Positions 37,201 to 50,350 are shown, counted from the first letter of the stretch. The stretch: 64,000 bases of DNA from Amblyornis subalaris (GCA_018881555.1 JACAXG010000033.1:6716979-6780978), one strand, 5' to 3'. A program made the numbers and translations. Notes: generated from the letters alone by a model not told the origin.

Positions 37201-40200
37201 TCCAGAAACCCCAAACCTCAGTCTGCTTCTGCAGACTTCTCTCCTTCTGCAGACTTCTCTCCTTTTCCACAAGGTTAGTTCTCATCTTTGTTTTAGATGC
37301 CTGTGATCTTACTTAAGGAGTATTTTTAGCTTGCAAAATAGTTATTTGATTTAACTCTCCTCTATGAAGACCAATTACAAACTACAAAAAAGTCATTCTG
37401 GTTGAAATGCCTCTGAAGCCATTCAAGCTTGAACCAGTATCAGTAACAGTACAGTAAAACTATCGAAACAAAAATCAAAATGGATTTGTTTCTCACTTGC
37501 TTGATTTCTCTCTCCTTTTGCACTCCTGTCTTATACCTAGCTCCCAGTTTCCTAGCTGTACAGCCAGTTTCTTGCCATCTCTGATGTCCCTCAGTATACT
37601 TGTCCCGATTATTGTCAGGGAGGATCCAGTGGGGTGTTTGCTTTGCTATCCCACACAGGTCCAGGGTTGGGGTAATAAGATGTTCCCTGGACAGAGAAGG
37701 TGAAAAAGTCAGTCAAGTCCAAAGTCAGCCTGAAAAGTCCAGTGACCAAGTCAGGGCTGGCAGGGACAGAGCTGGAGATGGGCACTCCAACAGCATTAGT
37801 GGGTCAGGGAATGATGGCCTGGGATGGGCTGAAATGAAGTCCTGGGATATGGACAGAGTGGAGGAAGACACTGGGGGAGGCTGGGCAGCAAGACATAGGC
37901 ACGTCATTGCTCTCAGGGCTGTGAGAGACTATAATCATACCTTCTGAGTTTCCTCTTTCGCCAGATGTAATTCTAATGATCTCCAATTTTTTATTTCACC
38001 CAGAATAAGCAATCACGTAGGTGTCCCCCTACTCACAAATTCTTTTCAAATATTTCAGTTGTTAGTGTTTTCCTCTCAATACAGAGCTCTACTTCCTCTT
38101 TGCTTATTATAATTAATAGGAGGATAACTAAGAAAATCATTCTGCTACAACTGCCAGTTTCAGGATGATAAGAAAACAATTTAGGTAAAGGAAAAGAAAA
38201 AAAATTGGAAATTAGTCATGTTCAGACAGCAACAGAGAAATGGTTGTTTAATTCATATTTCCACTAAGTCTTTCTGTTTTTCTGAGAGATCTCTTAGGCA
38301 TAACACATATTTTCTAACAGTCATGATTCCAGAATATCCTTCAGATTTTCTGGAAATAACTTCGTCAGATGCTGCCCATATGTTGAAGAACTCCAGGCCA
38401 AAGTTTTTACAGGATACTCACTGAATTTGTTGAACAGTTCCAAAGGTGAGGCATAATCCTATTCTCAGCAATGGCTGATGCTTGCTGAGAGTATGCTTTT
38501 CTGTCATTTCTGATATACTGTCAGAGACCTGCTGCATACTATTGATGGACTTTTCCAGCTAAACTAGGTTTCTTAAATCCTTGGCTTCTTGGCAAACAAC
38601 AACTTCACATAGCACAGGATGGATTTGTAGCAACAAAATTGAAATTAAATATTTTATAATAGCAACTCCACACTAAAGTAAAATACCTTCTGCAAATTCG
38701 CCATTGAATGCTAAGAAATTCAGGCTATAAGAAGAAACTGAAAAAGCTTCAAAAGACAGTTGGAACTTTTTAAAATACCTTAATTTATGGGCAATGGCTA
38801 TGAATAAGTTATGGCCAAAAAATCCCCTTACAAAACCTCCAAAATGTGAAAATAAAACAATCAGCAGTTCAAATTTGTCTTTTCCTTCCCAAAAGCTTAG
38901 AACATTCCTCTCAAAATGCAGGAATTCTGCATGTAGATTTTGACCAATCTCATGGGTTTTTTTATTAAAATATCAGCTGGTTTGGTGGTTTTGAAACTAG
39001 AACTGCTGCTCGGTTTTGCTTCTATAAGAAAGGTACTACCCTGAAACAACCTGTCCTAATGAAATGTAATTGCATTATGGCACAAGGAATAGTATTACCA
39101 AAGAATGGGATCTAAGCAGTCTAGATAGCAGATTAGGGATGAAGGTTTTGAGATATTACATTGCTATGAATGAAAACATTGATTTTTGAGTAGATTCTCA
39201 GCTGGTGCTGTTACTCAATGTAGTTGCTCTGATTCATGCCATGCAAGGATTGACTCGCACCCTTTGTTCATTTGTACTAAAGCTGTTTTCTTCTGCATCA
39301 TTCATTTAAAAAAACATTTAAAACCTGGAGGAAAAATGTATCTATAAATAAGAAAACTTGCAGATAGCACTTTGCTTAATTTAGTACATATGCACACTCA
39401 CAGGCTGAAGCTGTTGATTATAATAGATGCACTGTCTAACGCTCAGAAACTTGTCTTCAAATTTCAAAGCAATCTAGCCTTGGGTTAGGTAGATCTGCAT
39501 GAGAGAATATAACAAGCTAGAGTGACTGTGATGGGTATTCTCTACAGCTTAATACACTGCCTATCACTTATAAATATTCTACCAAAGTATGTTATTAGAT
39601 TTTAATTTCTTTGTCACTTTTTCTCTTAGTTTCTATTAGAAATGCCTGCCTGAGGCATTTGGAGATGTCATTTTGCATAATGAAAGAGGGCTAACAGGAA
39701 TGCAAATTTCCAGCAAATATTTTTCTTTCTTTTAGAGGCAAATTCTCATGAAAATTGCCAAATAAAATTCTACTCCTTTGGCAGTTTTGCTGTACTTTCT
39801 ATATACTTTACCCCACCTTGTTTTGAATGTCAAATTCAGTCTTGATCCAGAAAATATAATTTGAATTTTAAAAGGTGAATTAAAATAGTAAGTTGAAGTG
39901 TTCGAAAGTACCTGCAGATGAATGAAAATAGAGAATATAGAATCTTCCTATTTTGCATTCATTCTAGAACACCAAACTGGAGAGTTTATCCAAAGTATTT
40001 ACTGCTACACTGCTGACAAGGGTCCAGTTATAAAAAACTGAATTGTTTCTTTTTGGCATAGTACAAATACGGTGCAATTGAATACAAGAACTACATTTCT
40101 TAGATATCTAATAGGGAAAATCATAACATAAAATCGCAGTTCTTCCTTGGCAAGTATGCATGTTTAAAACCTTAGTGACATCAGCTCATTATTCAGGAGT

Positions 40201-43200
40201 ACCTTTGGAAACTGAGAAGTGCTTCCACTTAAGTGTTTCTTTAGTGTTTAGAAAACTAATTTGAGAAAATGCCCAGTCATCTTCCCATGACTAAGTTATC
40301 ACTGAAAGAAAATGAAAACGTTAAGTAAAAGGAAAAGTTAAGTCAGACATACATAAGAGTAAATCTGTTTCAAACCCTTGCTAAATCAGGCAAGGATGTT
40401 TCATGAACATTTCACAGATTTCAATATTATCAATGCTGACTCGACCCCCAAGTCCAAGTCCACATCCTTGTTTCTTGAACACAGATGCAAATGATTACTT
40501 TTGTTTTAGTGCTATACACAGAGTATCTTTAATATCAAGAAGATGAAGATATTTTCAGAGAGGGATCCACTCACACATTATTTTCCTTTTATTTGCATAA
40601 ATAAAATAACTTTTATCTTTCAATTTTTGGCATGTTTGTCTTCATTCCTGCACTTTTCTCATGAGTCCTTTTTCCAGTTCTCCCTTGTCTCTTGGCAAAC
40701 TTATATTGCCTTTCCTCAGTTGATTTTCATGCCCTATTTCTGGAGCATTTCTACATTTTCCCCATTGCTTTAAGTGCAAAATCTAGCTAGTTTAATGTTT
40801 TTATCTTGGTATTCTAAGCTGGTTCTGTGTCTGAGGACTAGGAAGTACTTTTGTCTCTCAGGATGTCTAATTATAGCAGAATTTGGATGGAGGTATAGAA
40901 CATTGTTCTAAAACTGCCTGAAGATAAATTCTATGTCAGTCATTCCCCAGGTGGTTTTAACCTAAGTATTACATTTAAAAAAATCTTTTTTTTAACTAAT
41001 ATTTCATATCATTAATTTACAACACTACTTCAGTATTTTTACTATTATCTTTCCTTATCAATACATATTTTTCCACTCCTCTATTTTAGTCATATATGAC
41101 TTTGATTATCTTCAACTCTGGCTCCATTTCTTGTAGTGCTCGATCTGCCTTCTGCATTTTGTCGATCCTGTCCTTCGTTCTCCTGCACCTTACATTCAGA
41201 GAGAATAACTCAAATAATTAGAGAATAAATAGCAAGAGAAACCTAATTTATGGAATTGAGATACAATAAGCTGAATGTTGACAAAAACATACAAAAATTA
41301 ATCCATTTTTTTTTGAACACACTATGTGAGTTGTCAAACCTGATAACCTCTTATTCCTATTTCTGTGCAGGAGAAAACCATGACCATTTGGTTTTTGACA
41401 ACAGCTGTCATCTGCACCGTAGACACAGGTGTGCATCCCAGCCCTGGATTCAACTGCATGCCCTGCCTTTGACTCTTGTGTGCTGGTCTAGAGCTGGGCA
41501 ACCAACAGGTTCCTTCCTCGTGACGTATGTGTGAAGGCTGTGTTTGGAGGGAAACATGGTATTGCAGTGGGTATAGTAAACGCAGAATGAATTTGTGAGC
41601 TTTGACCTCCACATAGAATCTCTGTTTTATGTTAAAAGCTCTCTTTTTATCATATGGAATGCTTTGCCTTTAATATGTGGCAGAAAATGATATTTGTTCC
41701 TTTTTTATTTTAAATTCAATTTCAAGTAAATTTCAACTTATCGCAAACAAGGGAAGCTATTTTACCGATTGTCCTTCCATTAAGAAAAGAAGACTTTAAC
41801 CAGTTTTCTGTAAGAAAACTTCCAACAAGCTTGTCTACTGGTATTAGATTAATGTGTGCCAGACTGTTTTGCTTACTCATATGAATCAAATTGTTTTCCC
41901 ACAGAAATCAAGAAATCTTTTCATTGATGTTTTTATTTACTAGTTTTGATATGTACTCCTTTCTCTTTAATGAGGTGAGATATTATGGTGTTGTTTTTTC
42001 CTTTCTAATTTCTGTGTTTTCCTGCTTAGAAAATAACAATATAATTTAATACTATTTTAATTATTACTAATTTCATATTTGTGTCCAGTAATTTTTGAAA
42101 TGCCTTTTTTTAGCAACCTCTGTGAAATTACTCCTATAAACTCATACTCTTTGCTGTTTTAAGTAGCTACAACCTCTGAGGCTGATATTCTCATCTAGCA
42201 TTTGACTATACTGTTAGCAAGCACATCAGTGTCTGTTTTCATTCTGACAGTGGTTGAAAGAACTTGCTTCACTCTTTCTGGGTGTTTAGACATACTGGTA
42301 AATATTTGTCAACAGCTGTGTGTATTGTACTAACTCAGGAACAGAAGAAAAACTTTTAAAACCAAATTGCTGTGATTTCCGTCTAGTACATATGAATGTC
42401 TTCTCTTCCACAGAAACATCCACTAACATATCATTGTCAATATCTCATCCTCCCCCAGCAGTCAAAACATGCTTTGGAAATAAGTGCCACCTACCCTTAG
42501 CATACTCCAGTGTAACATGCAAACATACACAGACTTTTTTGTACTCCTCCCATGCTGGGTGATTCCATCCGAAATATAGGTAGATAGCTCTCTTTCTCTT
42601 GCAATTTCATAGTGTGTTGCTGTGAAAACAAAACCAATTTTAGTATCAGGGGATATTTTCGAGTTGGTTTTTTTTCTTATTTTTTTCCTACTCTGAATCT
42701 GCTGCTAGATTCTCCAGTTGCCATGGTGAGCAGGGGTGTAGGCAGTTCTTCTATCAGGGAAAAAAATATAAATCATGAAATGAATGCTAATATAAGGGGA
42801 AACTGGCAATACTCTGTTTTATAACCCAGACCGGTTCATAAATAAAGAGCTTTCCACCTCAGGGTTTCATGGGGCAACACAGGAAAAGGTCATAAAATTA
42901 GGCACTCATCTTGAAATAAATTCCTGGCTTTTTTTTTTGCAGTCAAAAAAGACCATGCAGAAGAGAATAGTCCAGTGATTCAAGAAAGACACTAAGAAAT
43001 TAAAACTCCTGGATCCTACTCTGGCTCTAGTGCTGCCAGTCATTACTGAACGAGATAGGTGAAAGACTGGCACTGCAATGAGGGGCAGTGGCCTCTTTGG
43101 CAATCCAGCTTCTGGTCTCCTTTGTTGTGAAGCTCAGCCAACAGTATTTTTATTAGAAAAACACTAATCTGATGCTTCAATGTGTACTAGCACCTCATAA

Positions 43201-43290
43201 ATACCAGAACCTTATAAAGAAACGTAACTAGAAAGCATGTAAAGTTTTACACACACATACACTTTTTCATTTAAAAATTTCTGTTTATTA
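34209..43290. other. AT-rich DNA without recognisable gene
   Basis: About 9 kb with no assignable gene or mobile element. Two local features stand out: a perfect 18-base tandem duplication at 37226-37261, and a GC-richer block at about 37610-37930 with several AGTCAGTC/AGTCCAA-type near-repeats. No CR1 or LTR ends were found. Confidence 0.5.
37226..37261. repeat. 18-base perfect tandem duplication
   Basis: CTTCTGCAGACTTCTCTC occurs twice in direct succession, and a degraded third start (CTTTTCC) follows. Confidence 0.9.
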
Positions 43291-43816
43291 TAGGATTATA
43301 GAACCATAGAATGGCCTGGGTCAAAAGGAATCTTAAAGGTCATCTAGTTGCAACCCCTCTGACATTGTGGGCAGGGACATCTTTATCTAGACCAGGTTGC
43401 TCAGAACCCCATCCAATCTGGCCTTAAACATTTCCAGGGATGCAGCATCCACAACTTTTCTGAGCAACCCATTCCAACGTGTCACTACTCTCACAGTAAA
43501 GAATTTCTTCCTAATATCTAACCTAAACCTACCATCTTTCAGTTTGAAGCCATTCCATTTGTCCTGTCACTACATGTCCTCGTAAGTAGTCTCTCTCCAT
43601 CTTTCTTGTAGGCTCCCTGAAGCTACTGGAAATCCACAAATAGGTCACACTGAAGGCGTCTCTTCTCCAGAATGAACCATCCCAATTTTCTTAGCTTTTC
43701 CTCACAGAAGAGGTACTCCATCCCTCTAATAGGGTTTTGGTGGCCCTTCTCTGGACTCAGTCCAACAAGTCAATATCTTTCCTATGCTGGGGATCCCAGA
43801 GCTGGATGCAGTACTT
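43291..43816 (-). mobile_element. CR1 retrotransposon 3' fragment
   Basis: Starts on the plus strand with the reversed terminal CR1 octamers TAGGATTATAGAACCATAGA and AATGGCCTGG. It continues with AATCTTAAAGGTCATCTAGT, GACCAGGTTGCTCAGAACCC and CAGTAAAGAATTTCTTCCTA (the last marks the RKNFFT segment of ORF2), and ends at GAGCTGGATGCAGTACTT. About 525 bases, 5'-truncated. It is relatively well preserved, so it is among the younger copies here. A small duplication (ATCCTTCAAAATATAT/CACCCTTCAAAATATAA) follows directly after it. Confidence 0.94.
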
Positions 43817-45921
43817 ATCATCCTTCAAAATATATCACCCTTCAAAATATAACAATTTTCCATGAATGGCATAAATTTCTTCATATCCACATGAAATAGC
43901 GTTTTATATTCTAGGCTCTTCTTTCCATTATGCCTTTCTTCCCTCTACCTTATCTTAATTTTTTCCTTTCCATTTTTTTGAAAGAAAGGCATGGAAATAG
44001 AAAAACACTAAAAAAACCACTAATTTCTTTGAAGGAAGCATGATTTGGGGACCTTAAAAGCTTTTCACAAAACACTTTTTTTCCCCTCTAGCAGTCATCT
44101 CTCTAGGAATGCAGTTTATTAACCTATCCAGTGAAAGTGGTCAGCACTTCTTTTAATAGACAAAGAAAAATATTGGCAAATGTTTGCTGTAATTTTATGC
44201 TGGTTAGCTTCTTCTGTCTTTCTACTTTGAGACACTCAGCAGTGCTTGGCTTTCCGACTGGAAGTGGTGCCAGTGGAGCTGGGGCAGTTGATGATCCAAC
44301 TCCTCGCAGTTGCGTGTCCTGCCTGGGCAGTGGAGTGGGTGCTGACCCCTTGCTAAATTGCTGAAGGTTGCACATGTTTGTTAACCTGTTTTCTCTCTTT
44401 GCTTCTCTTAAGACATTGCATTGTAGGCTCTGATAATTTAGTAACCTCTGAGCTGTCTGGGTGTGCTTGGTTGTGGCCTCTTGGCACCATGAAGCCGGAG
44501 TAGACCTTGCCCTGTTGGGAGAGGAGAAGCACCTGGCCCTTTGTGCCTTAATTCGAATACTATTAAAACATATACTACCAGGGTTACAGTATTTGTGGTA
44601 CAAAGACAGAGCTAGTATCTGTACTATCAGGTGCACAATTAGTTTTATATCATGATCACCTCTATGCAATATATCATGTCAATGTGACTAGAAAATAAAA
44701 ACTATTTTATGATACATTGAATACCTGAAAAAAAAAGTAGATGTTGTTGACTTTTAAATAGTGAATGTGCTACATAGATTATTTCTAGATACAAGAGTTA
44801 TTCTGAGGCATAATTAACATCTATAAGGTATCTCAACATTTTCTGCTATACAACTGTCTAGCATTACTGTAATTGACTTGGAGTCCCTTAAGAGCTTTAA
44901 GAAACTAGTTAATCTCTTAGGTTTAATTTAGAGATGGTGATCCTGTAGGTTAGTGATATTAAATCAATATCTCATTGGAAGAACAGCAGTATGTTCCCTC
45001 CCAACATATTACTTATGTGCTTAATAGTGGAAACATACTCTCTTACTTTAGAGCTGGCTGAAATTGTGCTGTTATGGAGGCTTGTGAAAAGAGAATTTTA
45101 AGTTCTGCTTCTGAAAAATATCTATAATAAAACTTTTTTTTTTTTGCAATTGGAAACTCCAAGTCTTCACTTAAGGCCTGATGATAAATTATCCCTAACA
45201 GTCAAAAAAGTTATTTACAGTATGTTTGCAATGGGAATTGCTTTATATTCATATAGGGTAAAATTCGGTGGAATTAATTTTTAAATTTTCTGTAAATGCT
45301 AGAAATAACTACTGTTACTTGCTTAGCTTTAAGCTTCTTGGTAGCTAAAAGTATGAAGACAATTCTTCAAGGAAATAAAATAAGTTGGTTTGTTTTTTGT
45401 GTGTTTATGTGTGAGATTAAGGGATGGCAAAGCACAGCAGTTCCCAGCCAAGTCTAACCTAGGACTTAGTCTTAAGGTAAAGGAATTTTTATATCTTTTT
45501 GCCAGGGATAGGGAAATGAGCCACAGAAGGCCATGAAGACACCTTCTGCATGCAAAACTTTCTTTAAATCTGAGGTTGAGACATAACAATTGCTCATTGC
45601 ACTTATCCCAATAAATTCCTTTATAACCGAATATTGTAGGAACAATGCTCCAGGCAGGGTCTAGATGACCTGAAAATAAATATTTCACTCTTTTAATACA
45701 CTTCCTAGCAGTTTCTTTCGTATGCTTAGAGATAAGAGACAATTTCACTGGACAGATATAACCTATCACAGCTAAACTGAACTGTTCAGCTGCTAAGCAC
45801 TAAGAATATTCCAGTTTATTCGTTAATAATGATTACATCCTGAAGGCTTTAAAATAAAAACTTCTAAAAAATTAAGCCAAAGAAACTCTTACTAATTGGA
45901 ATAATATCTACATTTAAAGAT
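43817..45921. other. AT-rich DNA without recognisable gene
   Basis: Includes the longest open frame outside CR1 (minus strand 44124-44669, 181 codons), which I do not accept as a gene: no recognisable domain, no codon or promoter context, and it ends in AT-rich DNA. A stretch at 44875-44960 faintly resembles an old CR1 3' end (GAGTCCCTTAAGAGCTTTAA). Confidence 0.45.
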
Positions 45922-46333
45922 ATAGAGGGCTGGAGGACCTCTCCTATGAGGACAGGCTGAGAGAGTTGGGTCTGTTCAGCCTGGAGAGGAGCCTGATAGA
46001 AGCCTTCCAGTATCTAATGGTAGCTGACAAGAGAGCTGGGGAGGGACTTGTACAAGGGCATGTAGAGATAGGACAAGGGAGATTGGCTTTAATCTGAAAG
46101 AGGGTAGGTTTAGATTAGATATTAGAAGAAATTCTTTATATGAAGTTGATGAGGCACTGGAACAGGTTGCCCAGAGAAGTTGTGGATGCTTCATCCCTGG
46201 AGGTGTTCAAAGCCAGGCTGGATGGGGCTTTGAGCAACCTGGTCTAGTGAAAGGTGTCCCTGCCCAAGAGGGAGGCTGGAAGTAGATGACCTTTAGTGTC
46301 CCTTCCAACCCAAACTATTCTATATTTCTATGA
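45922..46333 (+). mobile_element. CR1 retrotransposon 3' fragment
   Basis: Plus-oriented CR1 tail beginning abruptly at ATAGAGGGCTGGAGGACCTC (the 'LGLFSLEKR' region of ORF2, seen as GTTCAGCCTGGAGAGGAG). It runs through TTTAGATTAGATATTAGAAG and TTCATCCCTGGAGGTGTTCA to the terminal repeats CTATTCTATATTTCTATGA. About 410 bases. Open frames here carry internal differences, so it is a truncated dead copy like the rest. Confidence 0.94.
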
Positions 46334-48894
46334 AAAACAAATCTTGATTTCTTTCACCCATAAACAATAAGCTACACAAGCAAGGTAAGTTTGCTTCATA
46401 CATATTTTGTCATTACTATCTTGATAGTATTAGTCTCTTTTTGCTTGATAAAGAAGTCTAAGGAATCATAATCTTCCAGGAAAGCCCATAGAGTGTTGTC
46501 TGAAGAAATTATTGCTCTTACTCTATTCATTTAAACAGCAGCTCTTTGAGAAGGTATAGAAGGCATGCTTTGGTTCAGCAAGCAACAGGTTAAAGTTACT
46601 CCAGGTGTTTCAGATAATTCTCTTGTATTATTTTCATCAGAGTAATTGGTACTAGCATTGTACAGAAAAGATGACTAATGATAGTATATTCACTGTAGAG
46701 CACAGCAAAGGTTGAAGTCAAATTATGTGGCTCTAGGCATTTTTAGAGAGAGAATAAACAGTGATTCACTGTGTCACAGTCCTCATGACCCGTCTTTATT
46801 TCACTTATGCAGCTGCCCATGATCTATGCATGCCTAAAAAAGAATGAAAAGGTACACAAATATAAGTACTAATTAAAAAGTCAAATAAAAATGTGGTAAG
46901 GAATGAAATATAAAATATTCATGCTGTTGTGAATAGGACTGGATGCAGTTCATATGGAGCCCCTGTAGCAGTCTACTTTCCTCTCTGCCTTTGTCCCAGA
47001 ATACCTGACATTCTGAATTGTGCTGGCATGGGGGTGGATAGCACAGGCAGCACCCCTCTACATCCCCCTCTTCATCATAAAACTCCTGCATGATTGAAGG
47101 GGAGAAAACACTGTTACAGAAACTTCAATGACAAATAGGCTGTATGTATTGAGAGACAGATTTTAGATAAAAAAGAAGAAAAAGTGAAGCCTTATCCATA
47201 TGGGGAAAAATGGCTGGGAGTAGAATTAGAGGAAACTGAGAAGTTATAGTCACATCCTAAGAGAGGTTATAACAGTATGGAAATTATAGGGTAAAATACT
47301 GCTTCTACTCCCTGGATGGAACATGGTTGCATGCTCCACGATGATTCCTCACACAACAGTAAGCACCTGCTAAAGGGAATGAAATGGAGGGTGAAGCAGA
47401 GTGGAGACAACTCAGCCAGGCTCTGTTGAAATCTTTGCAGCGAGGGGAACTCAATGGTACTTTGCAGCTGAGAAACCACATAGCCCCTGTCAGCCAAGGG
47501 AGATAGGAGAAGATGTCTTGCTGCTGAGCCAACAGCTTTGGCAAAATCATTCTCCTCAGATGAACTTGGTTCATTATAATCTAATTGTAATATTAACACA
47601 CATCTCCATCCCAAAGTTTACCCACCTCCAAGGTACCTTTGTTTGCTTTCTTCTTTGTGTTTGCACCCTTGGCAGCCCTGACCTACTTTACACTCAACTG
47701 ACTTGAAAGCTCGATTGAAATTCACCTGACCTCACCTAGAAATATTGAATCCATTGGCATTGTAGGAAGATGAGAGTAAGTTAGGTCTTGTCTAAAATGC
47801 AAGAGAAAAAATTCCAGCATACTCTTGCCTAGGGTAGAGTAGCTCTGTAACAGACCCATTTAGGAAACGTATGTGCCTGTTCTTATGGAATGGCTCATTC
47901 AAGACAGCATCCTTACATGATAGGAGCCAAAATATTTTGAGGTAAAGCATTTCCTTTTTTTTTTTTAACTGTTTAAAAATAAATAACTAAATATACAGTG
48001 ATCCACAAAAGGCAGTGTGACCACCTGTGGTAACTGAGATACCCATCTGCTATATTAAGGAGTAAAGTTTGAAACTCTATCCTTGGCTATGTGTTGTATA
48101 AGAGTTGGTTCATATAACTAGGAGAGCATTCAAGCGGCTAGGAATTGCAATTTCTGTACAAACAAAGATCAAAATATGGGGTTTTAGAGGGACAGGAAGC
48201 CTCTAACAAGGCAGCTTAGGCAGCTCGCAGTTCTGGTGGCTGATTTCTGTGAATCTCACCCTTCAGTGCCTAATTCTTATGCTGTACTGTGGGGGGAGGT
48301 AGCTACATAAATTGGATTTTAAGTTACATCAGATAGGTTCTGAAATATTGACATAAAGTATCTCATTTGGACTCGATTCAAAGAAGCTGGTTGTTATTAT
48401 GCCCTATTTCCCTTTAATGGGCACTAGTTAGCTCATTGAATCCGTACTTCAACACAATGCGCACACTGCTTTCCAGAAAAATAAACCCACATGAACTTTC
48501 ATAGCAGTGTCCAGGAGGTGTAAATGGTACTCTGAAGAAGAATCTGCTTTTAGAGACTTTTAGCATGCCTCCTCATTAAATGTCTGACAGAAAAAATCTT
48601 GCATGACAAACCTTAGAATAGGTCGACCATTTTTATTTCTTCTCAGATAGAGATAAGCTTACACTGTACCAAAGTGTCATAACTTGGATCAGTCTCTGTA
48701 TTCACGTTTAAGTAGGGATAATCCATGTGTCAAATCAGTTTATGCTTGCTGCAAGCAAGATCAACAGTAATCAGTAAAAACCAGAAAATTTTGTTTCTGT
48801 CCTAGCTTAAGATGAATACTGTAATTTTGATTTTATCACCAAAGCAAACCCTAGAGTGTTCAAATGTCAGTTACTACTTATTTGACATTGGAGA
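46334..48894. other. AT-rich DNA without recognisable gene
   Basis: No gene, RNA or mobile element is recognised. The overlapping open frames on both strands at 47267-47706 (up to 115 codons) have no family resemblance. A T10 tract lies near 47955. Confidence 0.5.
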
Positions 48895-49286
48895 AGAGAT
48901 TTTTGTATTGGATGGCAAGGTTTTGGTAGCAGGAGGGGGGCCACAGGTGTGGCTTCTGCAGAAGCTTCTAGAAGCTTCCCTATGTCTGATAAAGACAACG
49001 CCAGCTGGCTCCAAGATGGATCTGCTGCTGGCCAAGGCTGAGCCCACTGGTGATAGTGCCTCTGGGATAACAGATTTGAGAAGGGGAAAAAAAACAACTG
49101 CACAGTTGCAGCAGGAGAGATGAGATAGAATATGTGAGATAAACAGCCCTGCAGACAACAAGTCAGTGAGGAAAGAGGGGGAGGAGTGCTCCAGGCATCG
49201 GAGCAGAGATTCCCCTACAATCTTCCCCCTGAGAAAGAAGAGGGACAGAGATGATGTGTGATGAACTGACCACAGCCCCAGCTGGA
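48895..49286 (+). mobile_element. fragment of an ERVL-type LTR common in birds
   Basis: I recognise the text of a widespread bird LTR family (ERVL-like): GGATGGCAAGGTTTTGGTAG (48910-48929), then GTGGCTTCTGCAGAAG, CCAGCTGGCTCCAAGATGGA (49001-49020), CTGCTGGCCAAGGCTGAGCC (49024-49043), GAGCAGAGATTCCCCT (about 49200) and GTGTGATGAACTGACCACAG (49255-49274). Both LTR ends, the polyadenylation part and the GC-rich tandem middle known from longer members are absent, so it is an internal, deleted piece. Family assignment is from memory of related bird sequences and should be confirmed with a repeat library. Confidence 0.75.
48961..48978. promoter_or_regulatory. perfect four-unit heat-shock element in the LTR
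   Basis: GAAGCTTCTAGAAGCTTC is an 18-base perfect palindrome. It reads GAA-nn-TTC-nn-GAA-nn-TTC, which is the exact inverted-pentamer pattern bound by heat-shock factor trimers, with all four units perfect. It is preceded by another palindrome, CTTCTGCAGAAG, at 48953-48964. As I recall the related LTRs, one of the four units is usually imperfect (TGC in place of TTC). Whether it functions is not shown. Confidence 0.6.
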
Positions 49287-50330
49287 AACACTGTATTTTG
49301 GCAGCCCAAGTTTTAAAAATGTTAAAATTCTAAGTGCAATACCCAAAAGTGAAGCATGAAAAATCAATACTATTTCTGTCACAAGATTTTACAAATGTCA
49401 AGTCATCAGTTTTTAATGTATATAAAAGATGACACTTTTAGCAGTACATTGCCCTCTAGTACTGTGCTGTATATTGATTTAGATTTTCTAAGAGGCCTAG
49501 GTATTCCTTGGAGGAATACCTTGGAGGTGTCTGCTCCAAATATTAATCCATCCTGACCTGACCTAGCTTAGAAGATCCGATGAGATCCTAGTATAAGATA
49601 GTATGTCTAAAGGCAGTTTTTCTTTTAAATATTAAATTAAAAAAAAAAAAATCTTTGTCGTTCTACCATGTAAATAAAATTATAGATAAAAAGAGTATAA
49701 AATAAAAATGAAGATCAAAGAAAAAAGAACATAATAAATAAGAGTATTTTTAAGATAAAACAAAACNAAGAATCCTACAGTCATTTGAAATGTAGTGAAG
49801 TATCCAGACTTCCATAGAGGGTGACCAGAAAGGATAAGGATAGTAAAAGGAAATTGAAGGTCTCCTCATAAAATAGTCTCCACAATTACTCATGACAGGA
49901 AGAGACACTTTGTGTGTCTTCTCTGAACCTGTATGGAAATTCAACCTTCTTAGGAACATTTATGCAATAGGAAATGCCAATAAATTAAAATATAATATTT
50001 AGATTTATACATCCTAGGATTTATGGAAGTGGTTTAAGCAGACAAGTCATTTATTCATTTAATATGTACTGCCAGACAAGGAGAATTAGGTCCTTTATCC
50101 ATTTAGGTATCAGTAAGTGCCACTAGGCAGCTCTTCTAAGCTTAGGTACCTGAAGATTTCTGTATACTCCCTGGTGTTGTAAATGTGTATTGTAGGACAT
50201 TTTTATTAATTTCCTCTACCAAATTATTTGAACTGTAGCTAGACTGACTCTCAGAAACTGGCTCATTATTTCTGAAGGGGCTAACAAGTACTGGAAGAAC
50301 TTTCATAAACATCTACTATCTTTCAAAATA

Positions 50331-50350
50331 GAATAGAATAGAATAGAATA
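50331..50350. repeat. (GAATA)4 microsatellite
   Basis: Four perfect GAATA units after AAAATA. Pentamers of this type in birds often derive from CR1 terminal repeats, but no CR1 body is visible alongside. Confidence 0.9.

Noticed and set aside
37226..37261. 18-base tandem duplication as a coding repeat (it is in frame on the minus strand)
   Set aside because: The enclosing frame is only 66 codons and unrecognised; simple slippage explains the duplication.
44124..44669. 181-codon minus-strand open frame, the longest outside CR1
   Set aside because: No domain, signal or repeat pattern known to me, no plausible promoter or splice context, and an overlapping frame on the other strand is open too. 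A frame of this length can occur by chance in 64 kb.
48812..49123. 103-codon open frame and overlapping minus-strand frames
   Set aside because: Most of it is the ERVL-type LTR fragment, which is non-coding.
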